Assembly: GCA_902782895.1 (NCBI GenBank)
Contig: CACZPA010000175.1
Coordinates: forward strand, 1 to 5,307
Source of the DNA: an uncultured Eubacteriales bacterium
GTDB lineage: Bacteria; Bacillota; Clostridia; Lachnospirales; Bianqueaceae
Length of the DNA stretch: 5,307 nt
Direction of reading: 5' to 3'
Shown: positions 1 to 4,962 of the stretch, one piece after another
Numbering within the stretch: position 1 is the stretch's first letter
How the letters are laid out: every line of letters begins with the position of its first letter
Notes under the pieces: generated by a model
The model's input: only the letters and a program-made list of their open reading frames with translations
Told to the model about the DNA's origin: nothing
Databases searched by the model: none
Program-made: the position numbers and the translations under genes

Positions 1-812
1 AGCCACCGGAAAACGCTCCGCAGAACACGTAAAATCCAGGCGCAGGCGCTGCCTTTGATCACCGTTCCGTCCTTACACTGCGCCGCGAAAACCGTCAAAA
101 AGAGATAGATCAGCAGTCCAAACACGATGAACGTAATCGGGCCAAGATTATACAGAATTCCTCGATTCACCCCGATGAAAAGCATCGCTCCCGGCCACGC
201 CTCTATCGGAATCCTGTCCAGCCAGGTCAGGTGAATTCCTTCAAATCCCTGCCAATGTCCCGCGGAGGCCAGCGTGAAGATGAAGCAGTACAGCCAGATC
301 AGGAAACATCCCGCTGTCGCGGCAATCAGCTCGTACCGCCATCTGACCAGCTTCACGACCAAAGAATCCGTAAAACGCGTGCCTCTGTGTTCGGGATCAG
401 CTGACACAGTTATCGTCAGTGTCCGATCTTCCAGAACATACTCAAAAGTTTCCGTATAGACAGACGTTTCCGGTTGTTCGGCATTGGTCAGCAGAAGCTC
501 CTCTCCCAGTCGAACTTCGATATCCCAGATATCACTTCCGAAATCTCTTGCGAACATCGCCGCGTAATTCTCCGTCGGCGGGATCGTAAAGGCAGGTTCT
601 GCTTTCATGAGATAGTTATAGACATTCTCGCTTTCGTAATAGGCGGAAGTCTGGTAAATATGCCGGTACAGCTGTGTGCCGCCGTCCTGATACACATTAT
701 AATCCAATAAATAAACGATCCCCGCGCCGCCGGCAATCGTCAGTGCCGTAAAAACAATCATCAGGCAGAAAAACGTGACCTTTGCCCAGGTCTTGTCGAG
801 CCACCTTTTCAT
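1..812 (-). CDS. Membrane sensor histidine kinase, N-terminal part (partial, runs off the left edge)
   Basis: The frame stays open for 270 codons from an ATG at 812 to the window edge, so only the sensor part is visible; the dimerisation/His box and ATPase domains would lie outside. The protein begins MKRWLDKTWAKVTFFCLMIV, with a first membrane helix at about residues 12-36. An acidic, tyrosine-rich segment that is probably extracytoplasmic follows (about 37-158), then a helix at about 160-183, a weaker hydrophobic stretch near 206-222 and a strong helix at about 223-245. The kinase call comes mainly from position: its ATG overlaps the regulator's stop codon by four bases (ATGA), the usual layout of regulator-kinase pairs. 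GGAAGG stands about 10 bases upstream. I recognise no named ligand-binding domain between helices 1 and 2. Multi-helix sensor kinases paired with VanR-like regulators are common in Clostridia. The alternative is some other membrane protein in the operon, which I think less likely. Confidence 0.82.
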   Translation of the reverse strand, partial: MKRWLDKTWAKVTFFCLMIVFTALTIAGGAGIVYLLDYNVYQDGGTQLYRHIYQTSAYYESENVYNYLMKAEPAFTIPPTENYAAMFARDFGSDIWDIEVRLGEELLLTNAEQPETSVYTETFEYVLEDRTLTITVSADPEHRGTRFTDSLVVKLVRWRYELIAATAGCFLIWLYCFIFTLASAGHWQGFEGIHLTWLDRIPIEAWPGAMLFIGVNRGILYNLGPITFIVFGLLIYLFLTVFAAQCKDGTVIKGSACAWILRVLRSVFRW

Positions 813-1501
813 CGCGCGTCACCTTCCATCTTGTATCCCCGTCCCCAGACGACCTTCAGATATCGAGGTTCCGCCGGGTTGATCTCGATTTTTTCGCGGA
901 TATGCCGGATATGGACCGCGACCGGATTCTCTCCGATACAGTCCTCCTGCCAGACCAGACGATAGATCTCTGCCGGCGAGTAAACCTTGCCCGCATTCTG
1001 CATCAGGAATCGGAGGATCTCATACTCCCGGGGCGTCAGACTGACCGCTTCTCCGTCAACGGTCACGGTTTTGGCATCGTCGTCCAGCGCTATGGCTCCA
1101 ATGCTGATCGCCGCCGACCGGACTGTTCCCGCGCCCAGCTGCAGATAGCGGCGCAGCTGGGATTTGACCCTGGCGAGCAGCTCCACCGGATTAAAAGGCT
1201 TGGTCACGTAGTCGTCAGCCCCGACATTCAGCCCCAGGACCTTATCCGTGTCCTCGCCTTTCGCCGTCAGCAGGATCACAGGCACATTGCTCGTCTTGCG
1301 GATCTCCGTCATCGTCGTGATCCCGTCCATGCCCGGCATCATAATGTCCAGAAGCACCAGATGGATATCGTCCCTTTTCATCACTTCCAGTGCCTCCTGT
1401 CCGTTGTACGCGGTAAAGACCTGATATCCCTCCGCACACAGATAAATCGTCAGCGCCGCCACGATATCTTTTTCATCATCACAGACCAATATATTATACA
1501 T
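809..1501 (-). CDS. OmpR/PhoB-family response regulator, VanR-like
   Basis: This is a 230-residue DNA-binding response regulator of normal length for the family. The receiver domain (about 1-118) shows the acidic pair Asp8-Asp9 (VCDDE), the phospho-acceptor Asp52 (LVLLDIMMPGMDG), the switch residue Thr79 (VILLTAKGED) and the conserved Lys101 (VTKPFNPVELLARVK). The C-terminal winged helix (about 135-226) has SLTPREYEILRFL, a recognition-helix region at VAVHIRHIREKIE and the wing YLKVVWGRGYK. These are typical of the VanR-like group in Clostridia. A frame extension to 1591 is possible, but the start at 1501 gives the canonical N-terminus MYNILVCDDE and has GGAGG just upstream. It lies 14 bases after the glycosyltransferase gene and overlaps the kinase gene by four bases, so the kinase is presumably its partner. 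It may bind the 11-bp repeats upstream of this operon (inference). VanR-like describes the family only; no vancomycin-resistance enzymes are present. Confidence 0.95.
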   Translation of the reverse strand: MYNILVCDDEKDIVAALTIYLCAEGYQVFTAYNGQEALEVMKRDDIHLVLLDIMMPGMDGITTMTEIRKTSNVPVILLTAKGEDTDKVLGLNVGADDYVTKPFNPVELLARVKSQLRRYLQLGAGTVRSAAISIGAIALDDDAKTVTVDGEAVSLTPREYEILRFLMQNAGKVYSPAEIYRLVWQEDCIGENPVAVHIRHIREKIEINPAEPRYLKVVWGRGYKMEGDAR

Positions 1502-1504
1502 AGT

Positions 1505-1510
1505 TCCTCC
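1505..1510 (-). promoter_or_regulatory. Ribosome binding site of the response regulator
   Basis: The minus strand reads GTGGAGGAACT and then ATG. GGAGG is a near-perfect Shine-Dalgarno core, though the gap of four bases to the ATG is a little short. It favours the start at 1501 over the longer reading frame that opens at 1591 inside the glycosyltransferase gene. Confidence 0.8.
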
Positions 1511-1515
1511 ACTTA

Positions 1516-2841
1516 TCAAAAAGGTAAAGCTTCCTGTTTGCCGCGTGTTCTCAAGGACGCGGCCGAGACACGATGCTCGACAGGCTTCCACTCTATTTTA
1601 CAGAAAACCGCGGAAAGTGCAATAGGAATGTAGGTAAACATGAAGATCGGGAAGGTGAAGGCGTACAGGATCTTCTTGCCCGTACCGGCCCGGATCTGCC
1701 GCCATTCCGTCACCGTCGTGATCATGCCGAGCGTGAACACGGTCAGATACATGTCGAAAGCCATCTCCGCGATGGACTGCACTGCGATCATCAGGTTGTC
1801 TCCCACGACAGCTCCGTAAATCGCCAGAATGACGTTGCAGGCAATCGCCGCGACCGAGAGGATGTAGGCCGGCATGGTGGACATCGCGAGATCAAAGCAG
1901 GAGAAGCTGCCATGCGCGGCTCCCTTGATCAGCGCCCCGCCGTAACGGCTGAAGACCTGCAGGCCGCCTTTGCACCAGCGGCTGCGCTGCCGCCACGACT
2001 GCCGCATATCCGAAGGCTGCTCGTCGTAGAAAACAGCATCCGGGCAGAAAGCGATCTTGTGCCCTTTGACAATGACATCTGCCGTGAATTCAATATCCTC
2101 GACAAGACAGTGATAAGGCCACGGACCCATTTCTTCTGCGATCGTGCGGCTAAACAGGAATCCTGTGCCACCGACCGCGCAGCTTGTTCCCAGCAGATGC
2201 CGCGCATGGTTCAGATAACGGCTCTCCCGCAGGTACCAGAGCGCGGATCCCGCACTCAGCCAGTTGTCGCCGTAATTCTTGGAATTACGGTAGCTTGTAA
2301 CGATCTCGAATCCTTTGGAAAACGTTTTATCCATCTGTTCTACATAGTCCGGGGACAGAATATTGTCTGCGTCAAATACGAAATATCCGTCAAATCCTTC
2401 CGGATAGATCTGCTGTATCTGTTTCATCAACGCGGCCAGCGCGTAACCCTTACCGACCCGGACTCTGTTAAACCGTTCATATACAGTCGCACCGGCCTCC
2501 CGCGCGATCCGCGCTGTCTGATCCGTGCAGTTATCCGCCATGACAAAAATGTGGATGAGCTTCGGATCATAGGTCTGCGCGTGAATACTCGCGATCAGAT
2601 CGCCGATAACTTTCTCTTCATTACGGGCACAGATCATGACGCCATAGCGGTTGGTCTGCCGCTTCGCGGGTGCGGCTGCCGCGAGGGATCTGGCCGCCGC
2701 ATACCCGTCTGCTGTCGCTCTGCGACTTCTGTTTCTGATTTTCCCGCGCAGCCATACAACAGGGATATACAGGAACTGATATGTGTAGCATACGAAGAAA
2801 ATGATGCCGATCAGCCAGTTGACGGTTTTGAGTGTTTCCAT
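1516..2841 (-). CDS. Membrane glycosyltransferase family 2 (cellulose/chitin/hyaluronan synthase-like)
   Basis: This 441-residue integral membrane enzyme is predicted to transfer sugar from a nucleotide-sugar to an envelope or extracellular glycan. One helix (about 8-30) comes first. The GT-A catalytic domain follows, with the entry motif VMICARNEE (68-76), the nucleotide-binding Asp103 in MADNCTD, the metal-binding DAD at 157-159 (FVFDADN), the catalytic-base motif VED at 248-250 and the acceptor/product motif QRSRW at 285-289. Two to three C-terminal helices follow (about 316-342, 355-375 and 391-413). The D, DxD, ED, QxxRW set is that of processive GT2 enzymes such as BcsA, HasA and IcaA, but sugar and product cannot be read from sequence. 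I chose the ATG at 2841 because AAAGGA lies seven bases upstream. The frame extends to 2919, but that part overlaps the promoter. First gene of an operon with the regulator and kinase. No PilZ domain is seen. Confidence 0.92.
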   Translation of the reverse strand: METLKTVNWLIGIIFFVCYTYQFLYIPVVWLRGKIRNRSRRATADGYAAARSLAAAAPAKRQTNRYGVMICARNEEKVIGDLIASIHAQTYDPKLIHIFVMADNCTDQTARIAREAGATVYERFNRVRVGKGYALAALMKQIQQIYPEGFDGYFVFDADNILSPDYVEQMDKTFSKGFEIVTSYRNSKNYGDNWLSAGSALWYLRESRYLNHARHLLGTSCAVGGTGFLFSRTIAEEMGPWPYHCLVEDIEFTADVIVKGHKIAFCPDAVFYDEQPSDMRQSWRQRSRWCKGGLQVFSRYGGALIKGAAHGSFSCFDLAMSTMPAYILSVAAIACNVILAIYGAVVGDNLMIAVQSIAEMAFDMYLTVFTLGMITTVTEWRQIRAGTGKKILYAFTFPIFMFTYIPIALSAVFCKIEWKPVEHRVSAASLRTRGKQEALPF

Positions 2842-2848
2842 AACGATG

Positions 2849-2856
2849 TCCTTTCC
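2849..2856 (-). promoter_or_regulatory. Ribosome binding site deciding the glycosyltransferase start
   Basis: GGAAAGGA on the minus strand ends seven bases before the ATG at 2841. The in-frame ATGs further upstream, at 2865 and 2883, lack such a site, and the one at 2883 would sit at or near the predicted transcription start. The annotated protein therefore begins METLKTVNWL, directly before its first membrane helix. Confidence 0.8.
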
Positions 2857-2889
2857 GCACGCCATGTTCGTTCCGCTGTGCATGGCTAT

Positions 2890-2919
2890 AGTATACGCGG
2901 ACTCGTGATTAAGAAACAA
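2890..2919 (-). promoter_or_regulatory. Proximal promoter of the glycosyltransferase-regulator-kinase operon
   Basis: On the minus strand, TATACT (2895-2890) matches the sigma-70/SigA -10 hexamer at five of six positions. TTGTTT (2919-2914) stands 18 bases upstream as a -35 hexamer with the TTG core but a poor second half. The predicted transcription start near 2883 would leave a leader of about 43 bases before the ATG at 2841. A weak -35 next to direct repeats is the usual layout of an activator-dependent promoter. It is predicted from pattern and position only. Confidence 0.6.
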
Positions 2920-2925
2920 GCAGGC

Positions 2926-2947
2926 GAATCTTTAAGGATTTCTTAAG
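2926..2947 (-). promoter_or_regulatory. 11-bp direct repeat, likely response-regulator binding site
   Basis: Two adjoining 11-base units on the minus strand, CTTAAGAAATC (2947-2937) and CTTAAAGATTC (2936-2926), agree at 8 of 11 positions. They end six bases before the proposed -35 hexamer. A further CTTAA lies 23 bases, about two helical turns, downstream at 2913-2909. OmpR/PhoB-family regulators bind as head-to-tail dimers to direct repeats with an 11-bp period, and the operon itself encodes such a regulator. The repeat is seen directly; its role as an autoregulatory operator is inference. Confidence 0.55.
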
Positions 2948-3044
2948 AGATACTGACTTGTAGGTTTTCGTTGTGCGCGGTGTGCGGTCGTCTTCACAGC
3001 AGGCATCTATCTGCAAAAACAATATTTACTCTTAAATCATTTTT

Positions 3045-3074
3045 ATTATACACAAACCCCCGGGGGTTTTTTAA
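3045..3074 (-). promoter_or_regulatory. Candidate distal promoter with a palindromic spacer
   Basis: A perfect TATAAT -10 hexamer lies at 3050-3045 on the minus strand. TTAAAA (3074-3069), a four-of-six match to TTGACA, stands 18 bases upstream. Transcription would start near 3038 and give a leader of about 200 bases before the glycosyltransferase gene. Almost the whole spacer is taken up by a GC-rich palindrome. The -10 is strong but the -35 is weak, so it may be a regulated or chance promoter. Confidence 0.4.
3054..3069. repeat. Perfect 16-bp palindrome AAACCCCCGGGGGTTT
   Basis: The sequence AAACCCCCGGGGGTTT is its own reverse complement and stands out in an AT-rich region. It lies between the -35 and -10 hexamers of the candidate distal promoter, touching the -35 by one base, where a bound repressor would block RNA polymerase. 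C-tract/G-tract palindromes with A/T flanks resemble operators of the CsoR/RcnR repressor family, but no such gene is in the window. It has no natural loop, so an operator is a better guess than a terminator. Confidence 0.6.
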
Positions 3075-3137
3075 GATGTTTTCTGATTTGTAATATAGCA
3101 CGACACCGGCCCTTGAATGCTCTGTTAAGCCATACAG

Positions 3138-3165
3138 AAAAACCGCCCGGATGTCCCGGACGGCC
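3138..3165 (-). terminator. Rho-independent terminator of the pilus operon
   Basis: The minus-strand RNA forms an eight-pair GC-rich stem, CCGTCCGG with CCGGGCGG (one G-U pair), around the loop GACAT. It runs straight into UUUUU at 3142-3138. The hairpin begins 15 bases after the second sortase's stop codon and has no U tract in the other direction, so it ends leftward transcription of the pilus genes. Confidence 0.92.
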
Positions 3166-3177
3166 TAAACATCGGAT

Positions 3178-3852
3178 TTAATCATCTGCCAGAATACACC
3201 GGACAGCGCAGCGGGCCTGCCCCCCGATCGTGCACGTAAAAAGTGTCAGATCCCAGTCATCGCCCGTGATCATCTCTTCAAGCGCCGTCGGCTTGACGAT
3301 CTCCCGGTTCGATACCTGGTAGTGATAGGTTTTGCCTTTTACTGTCGTAAAATATACATCCGCGCCGATATCGACGTACAGGAGCTGTCCGAAATGCGCG
3401 GCATTGTTGTGCGCGCAGATCACGAGGTCACCCGCATAATATGAGCCCGTAAAACGGCATGGCGAGACCGTCAGACGTTTATAGTCCCAGTCTGCCATGA
3501 CCGGCAGGAAGATATCGAGCGCAGGAACCTCCACTACACCGATATACTCGTATCCGTCGACTGTTTCTGTCGCCATCGGTTTCTGTCCCTGGCTGTCACC
3601 GTCGTCGATCGGATCACGCCTGGATGTACCGGGGATTCCGGATCCGCCCGGCTTCCTGGACCCGCCCGGAATGATGGTGCCTCCGGCCGTCTCCACATTC
3701 TCCGTGATGGCCTCCGTCAGAGCGGCCATTACCTTGGCGGATTCTTTCCCGGCACGCTCCGAATCCCACCTGTTATATAATACAAGTCCCAGGGCCGCCG
3801 CGATCAGCAGCAGCCCCAGGATTATACTGAGTCTGTTGATATGTTTTCTCAC
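3178..3852 (-). CDS. Small membrane-anchored sortase of the pilus locus (not class C)
   Basis: This 224-residue transpeptidase is predicted to act on the outer face of the membrane, cleaving sorting signals between Thr and Gly. An N-terminal helix (about 10-26) anchors it, and a Gly/Pro-rich linker (about 57-78) leads to the sortase beta-barrel (about 100-222). The catalytic His is His148 (VICAHNN) and the catalytic Cys is Cys207 (TLFTCTIGG). The Arg is Arg214 (GGQAR) or Arg218 (AVRC). It lacks the C-terminal helix and the TCTPYG signature of class C enzymes. The short Cys-to-Arg spacing fits a small sortase type often found in clostridial pilin loci, but I cannot assign a class letter firmly. 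The start is GTG at 3852, overlapping the pilin stop in GTGA. The upstream ribosome site is weak, so translation is probably coupled to the pilin gene. Its likely job is attaching pili to the wall or processing another protein of the locus. Confidence 0.9.
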   Translation of the reverse strand: MRKHINRLSIILGLLLIAAALGLVLYNRWDSERAGKESAKVMAALTEAITENVETAGGTIIPGGSRKPGGSGIPGTSRRDPIDDGDSQGQKPMATETVDGYEYIGVVEVPALDIFLPVMADWDYKRLTVSPCRFTGSYYAGDLVICAHNNAAHFGQLLYVDIGADVYFTTVKGKTYHYQVSNREIVKPTALEEMITGDDWDLTLFTCTIGGQARCAVRCILADD

Positions 3853-4934
3853 TCTTGTCTATCTCTGCGGCTCCGGATCAGTCCGAAAGCAACGAACGCC
3901 AGACCTGCCGCGGCAAGCAGCGGTACCGGCCACCACAGCTGTCCCGTAACCGGGATATCCGGAGGCGGCAGAGTTTCCTCCTCATATACGTTCACAAACC
4001 GGATCGTGTCTGCTGACTGACCGTCCTTGTCCGTACATCTGACGTCCAGTCCGATCTCTCCGGTGATTGCATCATAGAAAACTTTGACGGTCATTGTATA
4101 GATCTGCGTATCATATTCGAAATCGGCCGCGTCTCCCTTTACTTCGTATATATCATAGATATACGTATTGCCTGCGTCATTTCTGCCGAAATACATCCAG
4201 CCGAATTCATAGGTTCCGGCGCCTTTGACCTTAACAGTCATTGATCCTGCCGCAGGATCATAGAATGCCGCCTCTCCATCCGGCATCGGATACCAGGGTT
4301 CCTTAGGCTCCATGCAGAAAGCGAATTCTGTGTCTTCAGGCGCTTTGCCGCTCTTCTCGATGACCAGTTTCTCCACCGAAGGATCGTACTTAGCCATTGC
4401 AACCGCGCTCTCCGGCTTTGGATTTGCCGTTACGTCATAGACGAGTTTTGCCCCGTCCCAGTAAGGAACTGTCACCGCAAACGGTCTGATCGGCTCATAA
4501 CCTTTTGCAGCTTCTGTCTGTACCACAACATACAGACCCAGTGACAGATCAGAGAATACGGCATGACCCTTCTCATCGACTGCCGCAGTTATGCCGGCTA
4601 TACCGTTCTTTGCGGCATATTCCGCAGCGGCCGCGGCCAGTTTCGGAGATCCGTTCTCCTCAGTTCCGATCATACTGAGGTCAAGACCACTGCCTTCGAA
4701 GTCTTCTGCAGCCTCAAAAACGTTGTTCCCGTCCTTATACACAGCATCCGCAACCAAATATGCCGCAAGCTCACCGCCTCCGACAGGTTCGCCTTTCGCT
4801 GTCGTTATGTCCACGGCTGTCGATCCCGTGCGGGTATAATCCGGCTGTCTGTCGTCATGTTCCGCAGCAAAAGCCGGCACGGACATCGTCAGTGCCAGGA
4901 TCTGTGCAAGCAGGAGGATCATCAGTCGTTTCAT
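3849..4934 (-). CDS. LPXTG-type pilin with Spy0128/FctA-like isopeptide domain
   Basis: This is a 361-residue secreted structural protein of a sortase-assembled pilus. A signal peptide spans about 1-23 (cleavage near AFA-AE). The N-terminal domain (about 38-173) resembles Gram-positive pilin D1 domains and contains GLYVVVQTEAAKGYEPI, a degenerate E-box. It ends at DVTANPKPE, where Lys173 resembles the pilin-motif lysine used for polymerisation. The second domain (about 186-318) looks like Spy0128/FctA: EKLVIEKSG at its start, the E-box-like YIYDIYEVKG with Glu264, and RFVNVY with Asn315. This predicts an intramolecular Lys-Asn isopeptide bond. The C-terminus has the sorting signal IPVTG (327-331), a hydrophobic helix and an Arg-rich tail. 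The ATG at 4934 is chosen because GAGGG lies eight bases upstream and the signal peptide starts there; the frame extends to 5039, but that overlaps the sortase gene. It could be the shaft or a basal subunit; the lysine motif favours the shaft. Confidence 0.88.
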   Translation of the reverse strand: MKRLMILLLAQILALTMSVPAFAAEHDDRQPDYTRTGSTAVDITTAKGEPVGGGELAAYLVADAVYKDGNNVFEAAEDFEGSGLDLSMIGTEENGSPKLAAAAAEYAAKNGIAGITAAVDEKGHAVFSDLSLGLYVVVQTEAAKGYEPIRPFAVTVPYWDGAKLVYDVTANPKPESAVAMAKYDPSVEKLVIEKSGKAPEDTEFAFCMEPKEPWYPMPDGEAAFYDPAAGSMTVKVKGAGTYEFGWMYFGRNDAGNTYIYDIYEVKGDAADFEYDTQIYTMTVKVFYDAITGEIGLDVRCTDKDGQSADTIRFVNVYEEETLPPPDIPVTGQLWWPVPLLAAAGLAFVAFGLIRSRRDRQE

Positions 4935-4940
4935 TTCATA

Positions 4941-4950
4941 TTCCCTCTCT
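4941..4950 (-). promoter_or_regulatory. Ribosome binding site deciding the pilin start
   Basis: AGAGAGGGAA on the minus strand places GAGGG eight bases before the ATG at 4934, within the 28-base gap after the class C sortase gene. It supports the start that yields a normal signal peptide and excludes the 35-residue N-terminal extension. Confidence 0.75.
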
Positions 4951-4962
4951 TCCGGAACATAA

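Larger units (their letters stand above)
2842..3177. other. Intergenic control region between the pilus operon and the glycosyltransferase operon
   Basis: These 336 bases contain no convincing gene and are much richer in A and T than their surroundings. From right to left they hold the pilus-operon terminator, a perfect 16-bp palindrome in a candidate distal promoter, a stretch of about 85 bases with nothing recognisable (about 2950-3035), an 11-bp direct repeat, and a proximal promoter. I see no tRNA, riboswitch or CRISPR repeat here. Both flanking operons point left, so this region ends one and starts the other. Confidence 0.8.

Noticed and set aside
1502..1591. 30-residue N-terminal extension of the response regulator
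   Set aside because: It overlaps the end of the glycosyltransferase gene, and receiver domains of this family begin right at MYNILVCDD.
782..1633. 283-codon open frame on the plus strand
   Set aside because: It is antisense to the response regulator, whose receiver and winged-helix motifs are intact; the plus-strand translation resembles no protein family.
2842..2919. 26-residue N-terminal extension of the glycosyltransferase
   Set aside because: It would overlap the proximal promoter hexamers, has no ribosome site, and places an unrelated sequence before a first helix that already starts near the chosen Met.
1573..2946. 457-codon open frame on the plus strand
   Set aside because: It lies antisense to the well-supported glycosyltransferase gene, translates to Arg/His/Asp-rich sequence with no recognisable domain, and lacks a sensible ribosome binding site. 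It reflects GC-rich codon use on the other strand.
2932..3006. 24-codon frame on the minus strand in the intergenic region (begins MPAVKTTAHR), a possible leader peptide
   Set aside because: It has no convincing ribosome binding site, no run of regulatory codons and no attenuator-like hairpin after it; its end overlaps the direct repeats.
3054..3072. Palindrome followed by six T residues as a plus-strand Rho-independent terminator
   Set aside because: No plus-strand gene precedes it, and a hairpin would need to sacrifice central pairs to make a loop. The position in a promoter spacer fits an operator better.
3497..3949. 150-codon open frame on the plus strand
   Set aside because: It is the antisense of the second sortase's Gly/Pro linker and the pilin's C-terminus. 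Its Pro/Ser-rich composition comes from the linker repeats.
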